Source of the DNA: Marsupella aquatica
Taxonomy: Eukaryota; Marchantiophyta
Reading direction: 5' to 3'
Length of the DNA: 64,000 nucleotides
NCBI GenBank assembly: GCA_973895155.1
Contig: OZ316893.1
Coordinates: 4,154,001 to 4,218,000 of the forward strand
Each line of letters begins with the position of its first letter. Within the stretch, counting starts at the first letter, position 1. Position numbers and translations under genes: made by a program. The notes beneath the pieces were generated by a model, which had not been told where the DNA came from, ran no database searches, and saw only the letters and a program-made list of their open reading frames with translations. Below are positions 21,386 through 37,069 of the stretch, in pieces.

Positions 21386-22504
21386 AATTACCTTGACATT
21401 TTTGTGTCATGCATGGGTAATGTTGCTGTAACAACAATAGTGCAATGCACTGGCGTTGGGCTATCAGTGTACATGGTCACAACAAAAACATACCCACAAT
21501 GACAAGGACCCTAAACTTAGTTGCATGTTTTTACCTCTCCTCAGTATCTACACTGGGCTAGGAGAAAGAGAAATCTTGCAATGTTACAGCCATTTCCTCC
21601 CATCTACTACTATAATACTGTATCCCACCAAAAATTTCATCTCTACAAAATTAGAAAAAGCCAGAACCAATCCTGGCCCGTCATAAAAAATTATTTTATG
21701 GCACCATCAGATCCATCCATATCCCCCTTTATCTCAATTGCCTCTGCCTGACCTGCCTGGAGCCTGCTTGCACCTGCCCAATATGGAAAAGTTAATTAAA
21801 ATTTTTAAAAATTGGAAAATTAACTTGGAAAATTTTGAATAAGTTTGAGTTTAAATAAAATATAGGAAATACTTGTTTCTTCAAAAATTAAATGACAAGA
21901 GAAAAAATGAAACCAAAAGATTCCCCTCATGTCACACAGTTGTGCTTGGATGCTATCTTGCATCCCCTACACCCTCACACTTGCCCTCCCGGACCACAAC
22001 ACAATCATGTGACCAAAGACATTTTGTCTCACCTTGACATTTAAACTTGCGTCTACATTGTTGCCTTGCTTCGATATCTTTGTCTCTCCTCTACATGTTC
22101 TGTGGGCATTGGGCTCATAAAGGACAGAAATATAGAATAGTAAAATCTTGAAATGTTATGGGCATTCTCTTCCATAAAGAGTGGAAAAATAGAAAGGGAC
22201 AAATTAATCTTGCGCGTGTTCGTTTCCTGAAAGTAGAGAAAGTACAAAAAGAATAAATCTTGAAGGAATTCAAATTAGAGGTTCGAGCTCGCAGTCCTTC
22301 ATACAAGCCTTGGGATGCAGAATCAGCATTCAGCAGCATCGCCCGGACAATAGATCAGATAGCATTCAGATCTTGCAATAGACTTGCAATAGACTTGCAG
22401 AAGCTGGAGAGATCTTTGGCACTTTGCCGTGAAAAAGTTCAGTAAATTTCGTTACAGAGAAACAGCAGACGAGCCTGGAGAGATCATCGTCTTGAAGAGA
22501 AGAA
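21386..22504. other. AT-rich spacer and 5' region of the aminotransferase gene
   Basis: Very AT-rich from about 21780 to 21900. No gene recognised. The last 100-200 bases are likely the 5' UTR of the downstream gene. Confidence 0.45.
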
Positions 22505-25856
<3,352 letters not shown>

Positions 25857-28659
25857 GACATGACTTTCTCTTTCCGTTTCATCCAATAATTGTTAAGGTT
25901 TCCATTTGGTTTTGAATGATCATGAGTTGAATTTCTCAGTTTACGGAGTTAGTGACTTTGGAGTAGGAACAGTCAAACAAATTTTATTCATGAAGGTTGT
26001 ACAAGTTTGTGGTTCAACTCCCCTGACTAACTAAGGACCTTGCAGGTACCACCTGAGCCTGAATTGGATGCCGAGGGCAGGTATATGCAATAGTGGCATT
26101 TAAGCAATTTTGCCAGTTGCAGAGATTGAATTAATAATCTACATCTCTTTGTTTTTTTATCTTCGAACTGCGGTGTTGGTGGACATTCGACTCCTTGTCG
26201 AGGTACTGCTTCATCGTAAGTACTAACAACAGTGTCGTTTTGCTTTGCACCCAGACCGGTGCAAGCCACCATTCAACCCCCAGCTCGCCGTCGAATAAAG
26301 TGGAACGGAGGGGATTGGCGTCGTTCATAGGATGGAAATGCCTGACCTCATTCCAACGCAGTCTCGGCAGTAAAACCTTCCCCATTGAGCTGGTGTTTTC
26401 TTTCCAAGCAGGAGCTTGGACGTGGGTTTTGACGTACTCTCTCTGTCTTTGTATCAGAGTTTCAGTTACACATCTTGCTTCACTGGCAAGACGGCTACGA
26501 AGACCAGTTTCTGTGGACATTTTCCATAGATCGAGCTTACATCTAATAAGTTCCGTGAGATTGCTGCCAGCACTCATGAGGAAAAATAGGTTTAATGGAT
26601 GTTTGATTCAATGCGTAGGTCACGTGTTGAATAGAACGAAACCATAGTCTGGGGTAACAATCCTCCCTTGAAAGTTTTCGAACACAAGCGGAATTGATGC
26701 ATAGAAACTCAAAGGTAGGTGGAAACGGTCAATTCAACTGGATCGGATCAGATTTCTGCTCATTGCATAAGTTTGTTGAACTGCGCAGGCCCACTGTAGA
26801 CCAGCAATAGGCTGCCGTGGAGGTAGTGTGCAACAGTGTACCGTCTATGCCCCAAAGGTGAGACGTAATGCACTCTATAGTCACGACACCATAGCCACCA
26901 CACCTTGAACTCGAAAGGCTCAACATTGAAACATGGAATTTTTGGAACCACCACAAAAGGATAAGTACCTTGCACACAAAGTACCATTCACATAGTACAT
27001 ATATGAAAGCCCTAAACCCAGATTTATATGGTACTACTTAGAGTGTTGGGACCCAGGGGATGGCAAGGAGGGGATGTGGAGGAAAGAGGAGGGAAAAGGT
27101 AAGAAAGGGATAGACAAGGGGAGAAAAGAAAAAGAGAATGGCAGGAGAGGGCCAGACGAAGAAAACATGACTAGTAGCTTTGCTTTACCTGCCCTTGTGC
27201 CTGAATTAGCCTTGCTTTGGCTCTAGCTCCAACTTTTGCCCCTACTTTCCCTCGCCACCTAAGCCTTCTATTCCTTCTTTCAACCTGCACTCATTGGCAT
27301 CATTTGGCAAACCCTGCTTTCCCTCTGAAGCCAATTTTACAACGACTCACATTTTTTATACAATGACCAAACTCTCCACAATGACACTAATTCTGTGCCA
27401 ACACACTTCCCCAGCTACAACCCAACCAGAACAACTATGTAGGCATGGGCATTGGCTAGTTTTGCTAGTATTGAGTTCAATTTTTTGGTTGCAGTAAAAC
27501 GAGTGCAATACAGGGGCAAAGTGCCAGTTTTCAATAACCATTACTTTCCTGGCTGGGTTCTGGCCGCAACAAAAGCTGCATACACAGCACACAAGCATTG
27601 GGCTTGTTTTCAATCATGAATTTACTATTTTGCCTAACCTAGTTGTCATCATGTATATAACATATCATTATGGGCCATGATGCCCAAAACAAGAGGGCTT
27701 TAACTCAGTTACCAGTAGGGTGTTATTATGGCCCAAAACAATCCCTTAACATGAAGGAATGTTTTAAAAGCCTAAAAGATTTCTTTTTTTTTGCCATTAG
27801 GCAAAAGTAGAGGAGAATTTACTAAAGTCCAGAATTGGATATACATTCTTCTCCATAAAACACTCAAATTAACAAAGAGAAAAGTCATGAAGGGCATTAA
27901 GTACATAGTAATGGCATTGTGCCATAATGCCCCCGAAACTAGTCTTCATTTTAAGTTGGGGGGGTTATTATTGCCCGTAGTGCTTTGGTAAGAGGACCTT
28001 AGTACACTCAAATCTAAAAAGACTTTTACTATTTTTAGTAAAAGCTAATGAGAATTTTCATATTGAGCTGATCCAAATATTGCCATCATAAACAAATACC
28101 CTGACAATCACAAATATATAAATCACTAGGGCATTAAAGTATCTAGTAAAGTAATATTTACAAGGCATTGTATGGAAGTAGAGGTTTGCTCTGAAGCCCG
28201 CATGGATGTCCACAGCTTGGATGGACTGGTACAGAATGTCTCAATCGACTCCAGCAATATCCTATTATGGTGTGGATTGAAATCTCACCTATGAACAGAC
28301 TCTTGACCATGTGCAAGGGTTTTTGTAGTTTACCTAGTGATAAGTTGCTCCTCAAGCCCAACCTACTTGGGGTGTCTGTGTCGCAAACTGAAGCGTCCTT
28401 CCCAAAAGTGTTATTTTGTCACAAAGCCAGGACATTAAGAATAGTATATTGTCTTGATTAAAGGACCCTCTAAAACAAGGGTCATAGCCCAACTTTTAGT
28501 TACCTAGGCATTCTTTTCATTATGTTTATAACTAGTATATTAACATCTGTAAAAATTTGAGTGATTTTTTGATAACACACAAGAAAAACTGAATCTAAGA
28601 AAATTTGAATATATGAGATAGAAAATTGTAATTAAAGGGCCATGCAAGAAATGATGAAA
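25857..28659. other. No recognisable gene
   Basis: Contains the 3' flank of the aminotransferase gene, then purine-rich DNA near 27060-27150 and AT-rich spacer. Around 26131-26647 both strands are open for about 150 codons (26131-26577 minus, 26195-26647 plus), with no domain I recognise on either. At most one could be real. Confidence 0.4.
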
Positions 28660-29095
28660 CTCAAGCCAGGATGGACCACCATGTTGGACATTGTGCTCCC
28701 ATTGACCACATATTGTTGGTCCTTTGGAGCTTGGGGCCATAACTTGAAATTTATGAGTCCTAAATTAAATTTTAGTTTTGCACCTGCAAGGCAGCTAGAG
28801 TAAAGAGGAGACTTGAAAAAAAAAAAAACAATCCTAGGTATTTCACATTAAACACAATCAAAATTAATCTAATGAAAATTACCACCCTGAAAAGTTTTGA
28901 TGAAAAATTACAACCAAAATCCCCAAAAATTCACTGTCACTTTGACAGAAATGTAAGTTACCTACTCCTCTAGCATATCCCCCAAAACTAAATATATTTG
29001 AATTATAAATATGAAATTATTATAATTAAGCTCAAATTTTGGGAAATGTGGTCCATGGGGTTTTAAAGACCACCCTTGTGGTACACAGGCCTTCA
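28660..29095 (+). repeat. Dispersed repeat, copy B (partner at 7995-8410)
   Basis: Same block order as copy A, with GGATGGACCACCA near the start and TGTGGTCCATGGGG near the end. An A13-like run and small indels distinguish it. Orientation is the same as copy A. Confidence 0.7.
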
Positions 29096-29880
29096 GATTC
29101 AAGAAGTATTAGGAGAAATAAATTAAAAACAAATCTTGTAATCTTGTGATAGTATATTTGTGTTTTATAGTTCTACGAGCCCTGTGCCTGTGCGTTTGCA
29201 CGGCGCAAGGAGAGCTGGTACATAGTGAGTTGGGCCGGGGCATATATGGGGCAAAGTGAGAAGCACATATGTGCCAGGGGTGCCCATTACTTCATCAATG
29301 GTCAGGAAAAGAGTCAAACTAATCCAACCTCTGTGAATCTTTCCCACCCAGGAGCTGCTTTGTATTGGGAAGAAAGACTAAAAACCGTGGGATCTTTTAT
29401 TATAGTATAGTTCGGATTGGGATCTTTGATTATAGTTGTAGATGGAAAAATGCACTCAAAAATAGAAATAGAAAGGGACATTAACAAAAAAGTTTTTACG
29501 GTTTCACGACTGTTTGCTCTCCTAGGAGTTCTGGCATTCAGCTAAACAACTGTGATGACATTTTGGTCTATGTCCTCCTGTGGATGTTCGAGGATTGAAA
29601 AGTGCACTGAAAACTCCAATTCCGATTGTTCTCGTCGTCGCCTGTCTGCTAAGTGAATCAATTGCTTGACACAGAGTGATTGTGTAGGAAGTTTCAACTC
29701 AGAGCAAAACGCTACAGTTTCGTGCATTTCGACGTCGGTTTCCTGTCGTTGCGAAGATAATGGGGCGATGGAAAGAGGATGCAAATTCTCCTCCGCCTCG
29801 TTGTTTGTCACCGTTCTGCTTCAGTCATTTGACATAGCCTCTGTTGACATAGCCTGCGTTGGAATTTCAGCGATTGGCGC

Positions 29881-29888
29881 AAACCCTA
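29881..29888 (+). promoter_or_regulatory. telo-box motif AAACCCTA upstream of TAF9
   Basis: AAACCCTA is the plant telo-box, common near starts of housekeeping and translation or transcription genes. It lies 150 bp before the TAF9 ATG, in the likely 5' UTR or proximal promoter. Function is inferred from position only. Confidence 0.35.
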
Positions 29889-30038
29889 GTTTGCGTTGAA
29901 TTTCGGAACAAGGACGTGCACTGAAGTCATCCTGTTCAGCTCTCGACGCCACTTTTCTTCATTCGACTGTCGTCTCGTCTCCTCTCCCGTTCTCCAGTTT
30001 CCGCTCCTGTTAACTGCTTTCCTGTCCTCGGGGCCAAC

Positions 30039-30793
30039 ATGGCGGACAAGGACGAGCCAGAGCCGAAGGATGTGAAGCTCGTGAAAGCGATTCTACGGTC
30101 CATGGGAGTGCAGCAGTATGAGCCGCGGGTGGTCAACCAGTTTATGGAGTTCTGGTATCGGTACGTGGTAGAGGTCCTGGGAGACGCTCAGGTCTACTCC
30201 GAGCACGCTGGCAAGGGAGCACTGGACTGCGACGACGTGAAATTGGCCATCCAATCGCGCGTCAATTTCACCTTCTGGCAACCACCTCCTCGTGAGGTAC
30301 CTTCGATGAAACCTAAACCGTGACTTCCTTTCAATGCGCACAAAATTGTTTCAGGAAAGTAGCTTTTGGATTTGCTGAATCTGTTGAACCTGGAAGTTCG
30401 AGTTTTTCTTTTTTGGACCGAAGAGGCTTCAATCTTTATTAAGCACGAATCACCGCAATGAATTAAACCTGGAAAGTTGATTGTCAAATACAGACTTTGC
30501 TAGAGCTGGCCAAAATTCGGAATAGCATTCCTCTGCCCAAGGTTATTGGTGGACCTGGATTAGCTCTACCTCCTGAAGAAGACATTCTGATTGCTCCAAC
30601 TTACCAGCTAGATGTACCAACTCGTTCAGCTCAAGACTTTGATATGGAAAATGAAGATGAAGATGACGACAATGAGCGCATACCTGACTCTGACAAGGAT
30701 GCCAATTCGTCACAACCAAGCTCTGTTCGGAAAGCGGATCAGGATGGTCGAAAAGTGTCTTTCTCTTTAGCTGCAAAGCGGCCGAAGAGTTAA
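30039..30793 (+). CDS. TAF9: TFIID/SAGA subunit TAF9
   Basis: Two exons, 30039-30296 and 30494-30793, with intron GAG|GTACCT...ATACAG|ACT, giving 185 aa. TAF9 pairs with TAF6 through a histone fold within TFIID and SAGA-type complexes in the nucleus. The histone-fold region (about residues 8-80) shows the family signatures [32 protein letters not shown] and [16 protein letters not shown], followed by QPPPRE. Exon 2 begins [15 protein letters not shown], as in TAF9 across eukaryotes, and ends in an acidic run ([10 protein letters not shown]) and a basic tail. Length equals that of plant TAF9 (about 180 aa). ATG 30039 is the first in-frame ATG. Confidence 0.95.
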
Positions 30794-31914
30794 GAAGAGG
30801 AGCTCTCCTGTCTATGTTTCACGAAATCTTGATACTCTAAGATACGAGGGCCGTCAGGAAATATATTGGTGTTGCACGCATTCATATGTATTGGATCTTA
30901 AGAGGGTTCCTTATACTATCTTGTGCACTGCGAGGCATTGGAGGCGGAGTAGCAGGAAGTTTTGAAGCCGATAAAAGAAAACTCGCCTGTCAGCTATGGG
31001 GCCGTTTCTGTAATTGAACAGAGAACTAGCAGGACATTGCTAGGGCATCTTGTTGTATTCATGGTCGCACGGTTTGTGTTATGTAGAATCAACTTGAAGG
31101 TGACCCTGTTACTGGTACTGCCAGTAGTCCCATCCGGTGTCCTAGTTACTTTCTTCAAATGGGGCATTGGGGCATTGGGGCTTTCGCAGAACAGCTAAAG
31201 CAGTGGATGGTGAAGACCTGGAGTTAATATGCTGGGAAGTTTATCGTCTCCTTCTAGAAAGCAGGACAATCTTCACTGATTGAACTTGGAAAGGGCTTTG
31301 CAATGCAGAAGCGCAATGGTCATATCTGAGTTTGCAGGACACTGTCAGGGACTTCTCGAGCAAGAATTTGTATCGGTGTAATCCTCGAATTATGAAGTAG
31401 GAACTTGCGTTTTACAGCTCAAAAGTAATCTCCTTATGCACGTTCCTTTACTTGACTATGTGTGCTGTCCCATTATATTCCTGGAGCAGAAGACTGTTGA
31501 ACTAACTTGTGGAATGTGGAGTCTCATCTATGATATAGTGAACAACCTGGTGGTACTTGCTCCAAGACGGTTATGGCCCCCGTTCTTGCTCATGTGAACA
31601 CCCTGAACAAGAAATGTTACATGATGCTAGCAAAACATTCTACTTCAGAGTTCTCCCTTCGGAAATGTTACATAGCCTGAACAAGAGAGATTATATTGTG
31701 CTTGCAAAGCATGCATTTCATAGCGACTGGGTAGAATGTAAACAAATGGAATGCCCTTCAGGAGTGCACATTTTCAAAGCTACACTAGTTGCAGCAACCC
31801 TCAATAGGAGCCAGATGTGAGCTCCTCACAACGCACTGGCCAAGAGACTTAGCAAAAGCTCCTTTTCAAAAGTTCTTTTGAGAAAGTTCTTTTGAAAGAA
31901 TTGGTATTCACAAT
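30794..31914. other. 3' flank of TAF9; no gene recognised
   Basis: The TAF9 3' UTR and spacer. An ORF at 31557-31820 has no recognisable content. Confidence 0.4.
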
Positions 31915-32600
31915 CTAGCCCAATGTTTGTGGGTCGCTCAAAAGATGTTTGAGGTAAACACAAGATGTTTGAGGTAAACACAAAAGATGTCGAGGTAGAA
32001 AACATTGAGTTGAGAAAAGATGTTCAGGTAAAAAAGGTTGAGGTGAGGACAAATCTAGAGGCCACAAAAAAGATGGTGGGGAGAGAAAAGTTGACTGAAT
32101 GAAGAAAATATGTTGAGGAGAGAAAATATAATGATGGTGGGGAGAGAAAAGATGATGAAATGAAGAAAATATAGAGGTGAGAAAATGATGGTGGGGAGAG
32201 AAAAGATGGCGAAGTGAATGAAATTTGTTGAGGAGAAAAAATATATGGTGGTGTGATAAAGATGTCAAGGTAAAAAAGCATAAGGTAAAAAATATGAGTA
32301 AAAAAACATGAGGAGATGAGAAATAGAAGCGAAATGTCGAAGTGAAAAAAGATGTCAACCATGGTAAGAAAAACTATCAAAGAGAGAAAAAAATATCAGG
32401 GAGAGGAAAATATCAAGAGAAAAAATATATCAAGAGAAAAAAATGATCGTAGTGACATAAAGATATCAATGTGAAAAATGAGGTCAAACAAGTTAAAGAT
32501 GGTCATGAAAGACAAATATGTAAAGATTAAAAAAATTTAAGACAAGAAAATATGTCAAGGCTAAGGAGAAACATACAAGATTTGTGATATAATTATTGAG
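31915..32600. repeat. GA-rich degenerate satellite (minus copy of the CT satellite)
   Basis: Irregular units of about 20-25 bp of the form GAGGTGAGAAAAGATGTC repeat with heavy drift. The complement gives TTTTCTC...CACCTCGACATC, the same motif as the CT-rich blocks at 34220-34298 and 41257-41710. Phe/Ser/His-rich minus-strand ORFs (for example 31915-32358) follow from composition and are not genes. Confidence 0.75.
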
Positions 32601-34219
32601 ACATATTTTGTGTGATCACAACCACACACTTGTTATAGTTGTATTCAATAATTCACTTGCTTTACATACAAATGGAGACATGACATAGTGGTCAATGCAT
32701 CATAGTACATCATAGCTATCCAAGTACAACTGAGTGACTCTTTAAAGTATGTTTTTTGGGGTTTAAATTTGTAAAAAAATAAATTCTTGTATATTTAAAT
32801 TATATTAAAAAAATTCAAAATTTTCATAAAGATTTCTACAGTTTTCAAATTAAATTTAGACAATTTATACGTAAATTTAATTATTTTTTGATTAGGTTTT
32901 TTTTAATCTTGGGCAGGTGAGAGCAGGCTAAAAGGGAACTGGCAGACATTTATTTTAGATGGGGTGTATGGATAGATCTGCAGGTGTCAAATAAATATTT
33001 TCATGATTGGTTCAAGTTTCTTCTTCTTGCTTGGAAAATAGTACATATCAAATATAAGTCACTTTTGGTTTATTGTCCACTTTTTCAAGTTTTCAATTTT
33101 TCCACCCAATATAAGTTAAGTTCATCAAATGTGAGGTTTGAGGACTCCTATTAGGATCTGTTTTTTTTTCAAAGGGCTCACATATTCACTATTCTACATA
33201 GGGCTAAGGAGGGTTAGTGTTAGGCTTCTAATCAAATTCCTTTGCTTGACCCTCCTATCCAATTCATTTCAAAGTATAGGGCTCTTCATTTTGCCAATAC
33301 GTAGGACTTAGTGATCTTTGATTGGGTCTCTTGTTTCTTTGATTGTGTCTCTTGTCTGTGGGATCATGTTTCCCTATTGGGCGCCATAATTCATTTTTGA
33401 GCACTCTCATCTACATCTATAATACTCAATCCTGCCAGATTTAGTCCGTTGTCCCTTAGTTTACAAAACCAGGTCTGGGTGGGAATGATAAGCAACCATT
33501 AGATCATGAGCAAGGTTTTTAATTACCGTTGGATTGTGAAGTTAAATGCTTAACCCTTGACCTGACCGGATGAAAGGATGAAGGACAAAGACTAACCAGG
33601 CCCTAATGATAATGGGTCAAGGACTAAGGACAAAGATGAGGGATGCCCTGACCAGGGTGACACCTGCCCTCCCACATCCATGCCTAATCCAGCCATAGAC
33701 TCAGGAAAACTGGCCTTATCAATGCCTTGGCCCATGGACTCACGGGTACGTCAGTGAGTCAGTACTCATTTTCAATTTTACTATTCTAGGCTCATACCAT
33801 AGGGATGTGAATGTGCTCCTGCTAAAAGAGAGCCGGGGATTCCTATTAGAGAAAGGCAAACCTTTAATGGTTTTATAAACCTCACTAACTGACCCTTATT
33901 CCTGACAGTTTTTATAAAGCACTCTTGGATAATAGTTTCTTTTTAATTAGTTGAGCCTTTTCTTTTTTCAACTTTGAAATATCTGAGCCAAAAATTAAAT
34001 AGAATCTCATTCTAAACCAATTAATGTTGGACAATAACATCACATGATATCCCTATTTAGACCCTTGGATTATGGATTTTGGTTGGCCCCTCAAGATTAC
34101 TTTGCATTTAGACACTAAAGCCATTAGTTGGTCGTTGATTGTCACGTTTATAGCTCACCAAGTTATCATGCATGATTCATTAGTCAGTTTTATATACCTT
34201 GCCAAAAGTGGTATCTTCA
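32601..34219. other. AT-rich spacer, no gene
   Basis: Strongly AT-rich, especially 32740-32910, with no coding signal and no clear repeats beyond short direct words. Confidence 0.5.
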
Positions 34220-34298
34220 TATATATTTTTCTCTCTTTCAAATTTTTTTTCTCCTCATCTTTTGCTCACCTTGACATTTTTTTCCTTGACATATTTCA
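34220..34298. repeat. CT-rich satellite, left part
   Basis: Units such as TCACCTTGACATTTTTTTCC. It is continuous with 41257-41710 once the intervening solo LTR and copia element are removed. Confidence 0.75.
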
Positions 34299-34358
34299 TG
34301 TTGAGCATAGACAACATTCGCAACGGCAAGCCCATGAACCATCCAACACACAAGAGTC

Positions 34359-34833
34359 TGTTGGGTATTTACTCTTACGTCTAGGTTAGGTATGACGTGG
34401 TTGGTACAATAACGTGGGTTGGTACAACTACGTGGTTAGGTACAACTATGTGATTAGGTACAACTATGTGGTTAGGTACAACTACGTGATTAGGTACAAC
34501 TATGTGGTTAGGTACAACTACGTGATTAGGTACAACTATGTGGTTAGGTACAACTATGTGGTTAGGTACAACTAAGTTGCACACTATATCATAAGAGGCA
34601 TGTGTGCTTGGAGAGGTAGAACCAAGGCTCATTGTTATGGAGCCACTTGAGAGATAGGGAGAGCTTACACTGTGGAGACTCGGTATAGCCGACGGGCTTA
34701 GAGTTCAGTAAAGTTCTCTTGTGTGTTCCCGTGGACGTAGCCTCAAGGAGGTGAACCACGTATCTCTTGTGTCGACTATTGTGCGTTGGATGGTTCATGG
34801 GCTTGCCGTTGCGATCGTCGTCTATGCTCAACA
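34359..34833 (+). repeat. Element 1 5' LTR
   Basis: 475 bp, TG...CA ends. U3 contains eight 18-bp units alternating GTGGTTAGGTACAACTAT and GTGATTAGGTACAACTAT (about 34431-34570) plus two diverged units. The R-U5-like end resembles that of the element-2 family, while U3 does not. Confidence 0.96.
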
Positions 34834-34835
34834 AT

Positions 34836-34847
34836 TGGTATCAGAGC
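34836..34847 (+). promoter_or_regulatory. Element 1 primer-binding site (initiator tRNA-Met type)
   Basis: TGGTATCAGAGC starts 3 bases after the 5' LTR. This is the standard plant copia PBS, complementary to the 3' end of initiator tRNA-Met. Confidence 0.93.
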
Positions 34848-35992
34848 ATGCTTGGGAGGTGACGTGTGTTCGTGACGGGATTTCATGACGGTTTTTCCAG
34901 CGTTGAGTGTTGGTGGATTTTCCAGAGTTCCATCGCATGGAACTTGGAGTTTATGGGCTCAACGGATAGATCAGGGCAAGAGCTTTCTAACGGTGTGAAG
35001 AAATCGTTGAACGGAGCTCGTGGTGCAGAGAGATCTAAGTTTTCGTCGTTCTGGATTTTGTGAAGAAAGTTGGCAATCGACTCGGAGGGAGAAGCGTCAA
35101 GTGTTTTGACTCAACGGAGAGATTGAGGCAAGACGATTGTTTTTGAGTCCGGGATTGGCTCTTTGATGCAAAGAGGAAGGCTAAGCAAAATCAATTACCT
35201 TGTTGGACTTGGTGACGGCACCAAGTGCAATTGATCAACATTCGTTGTTGACAAGGTACCATTTTTTTCTCTTTGAAAAAACTGATTCGAAATTGGCTAT
35301 GGCAATTGAGAGAAATCTGTCATCTTTACCAATTTTTTTCTCCCTCGTTCTTTCCTCGTTTTGGGTGCTTCTTATATCGATCTTCATTGCCTCGGAGTCT
35401 AGTTTCCAAATCTGAAATCGGATCTTGATTTCGTCAAAACCCGAGTGAGATATCTTGCGTTTGGTGTCGAGGGGTACATTCTGCCGTGTGTATTTTCTGC
35501 GCGCGCGACCAGATTTCGACGACGAAGGGTGGTAGGGGGTTTTGGGGGTTCGAGGACACATGTCAGCCCCTCGATTGTTCTTCCAAAATTCCCACAGGGC
35601 CTGTACAAGGGTCATAGAATATTCCAAAAAACCAGAGAGCTATTTTTTTACCGTCCGACAAAGATTTCATCCGCCGAACGGTAACTTTTTTGGTTATTTT
35701 TCGGCGAGGTCGTAGCCATTGAAGTTGGCAATGCAGCGCACCAATCACATCGCAATTCCGACAACGGGTTGTACTTGGTATTTCGGTTATTCCCTGAGGT
35801 GGTCAAAACGGGGGAGTTTCCCAAGGTTTTACCCACCTCGACCGAAATTTGAATAACTTTTCCGTCAAATTTCGATTTTGATTTCGGTTTTCAGTATTGG
35901 ACTCCTAGCTTTGTAGGCTACGCGGCGGTGTTGAGTTTTGAGTTTTTCGAGAAGTTGTGAAAAACAACATTTTTTGTGACTTTCTCATATGA

Positions 35993-37024
35993 GTGATTCG
36001 GAGGAGTTTTTTCGAAGACGTGGAACTTGAAGCACGAGGATCACCGCGGAGGTTTCAGGGGCAGAGAGAGGAGCAGGAGGAAGAGCACGTGACACCGATA
36101 CCATCACCGGTGCGGCGTGTGGTGGAGGAAGCAGTACTACTACCGGAGCTCACGGTAAAGAAGAAGATGGGGACTTTCAAGCTTGGGGGACCCAAGTATG
36201 AAGTGACAAAGTATGATGGGCGCTCTGACTACTTGCTATGGGAGAAGCAAGTGAAGGGAGTGCTTTATGCGTCAGGGATGGGCCAACTGCTGAGCCCTCG
36301 TGAAGACGATGTTGATGAGAAACAATGGGACCGCATGCAGGAGCAGGGAGTGTGGTGTGTTACACTCTATCTCATGCCTCCCATCATCAAGCAGTTAGGT
36401 GCACATAAGGATTGCATGTCCTTGTTTGCGGAATTGCAGAGCAAGTATCACCGCAAGGAGTTGTCGAACCGGCTCTACACTTCCTACAAACTGATGAGTT
36501 TCAGGATGAAGGAATCTGGTACGAAGTTGCAAGACCATGTGGATGCTTTCAACGACATGGTCGTTGACTTGGAAAACCTTGGGGAGACTTTGAATGATGA
36601 GACGAAGGCTCTGCAGCTTCTTAGTTCATTGCCTCCATCTTACCAGTCCCTATCACGAGTGTTGTTGCATCGTGATAGGGATACCATTTCATACAATGAC
36701 GTGGTAAGTTCTCTGCTTAGTGATGATCTTCAGCAGAAGATGCACATCACGTCACAGCCTTCATCATCTGGTGCTGCCCTCAATGTTAACCGTGGGAGGA
36801 GTATGCAGCGACCAACTGGGGACCGTAGAACCCAGTTTAGATCTAAATCCAGATCTAAGTCCAAGGGTAAATCCCCTCAGAGGAGGCAGGTGACATGTTG
36901 GAAGTGCAACCAAGTTGGACACTTCAAGCGAGACTGTAAGGGAAAGGCAGCGGAAACTTCATCGGCAAATGTGGCTAGGGCTGATGGAGAAGCTGATTTA
37001 CTCAATGATGAGTATGTTTTATGA
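35993..37024 (+). CDS. gag: Element 1 gag polyprotein
   Basis: Open for 343 codons to TGA 37022-37024. It contains a copia gag core (KYDGRSDYLLWEKQVK about 73-88, MSLFAELQSKY about 142-152, LLSSLPPSYQSL about 209-220) and a CCHC zinc knuckle CWKCNQVGHFKRDC (302-315) that binds RNA in the particle. The natural-looking start is ATG 35989, by analogy with element 2, but that frame stops after 13 codons. A T6 run at about 36007-36012 appears to carry one extra base relative to the main frame. The next in-frame ATG is near 36168. The TGA end is in frame with pol. Confidence 0.88.
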   Translation: MIRRSFFEDVELEARGSPRRFQGQREEQEEEHVTPIPSPVRRVVEEAVLLPELTVKKKMGTFKLGGPKYEVTKYDGRSDYLLWEKQVKGVLYASGMGQLLSPREDDVDEKQWDRMQEQGVWCVTLYLMPPIIKQLGAHKDCMSLFAELQSKYHRKELSNRLYTSYKLMSFRMKESGTKLQDHVDAFNDMVVDLENLGETLNDETKALQLLSSLPPSYQSLSRVLLHRDRDTISYNDVVSSLLSDDLQQKMHITSQPSSSGAALNVNRGRSMQRPTGDRRTQFRSKSRSKSKGKSPQRRQVTCWKCNQVGHFKRDCKGKAAETSSANVARADGEADLLNDEYVL

Positions 37025-37069
37025 AGCCGGGGGTATGCCCTGTGCACGTCATCTAGGAGAGCAGATGAT

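Noticed and set aside
20154-21437. 427-aa minus-strand ORF across the minisatellite
   Set aside because: It follows from a repeat unit divisible by three. The ORF changes repeat phase, has no recognisable domain and a Ser/Met/Leu-skewed composition. Kept only as a finding about the repeat.
26131-26647. Overlapping 148-150-aa ORFs on both strands
   Set aside because: Neither has a recognisable domain or splice partners, and mutual overlap suggests chance.
31915-32380. Phe/Ser/His-rich minus-strand ORFs of 118 and 147 aa
   Set aside because: Low-complexity translation of the GA/CT satellite; two frames are open at once.
34381-34632. Minus-strand ORF with VVPNHI repeats, also at 40511-40972
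   Set aside because: Antisense translation of the 18-bp U3 repeats in the LTRs, not a gene.
35648-35836. Antisense leader ORF shared by both copia elements (also within 59552-60136)
   Set aside because: The peptide is similar (GKTLGNSPVLTTS, ELRCDWCAAL), but about 8 of 62 residues differ for roughly 17-20 base changes. That is what plain nucleotide conservation of the leader would give, with no sign of protein-level constraint.
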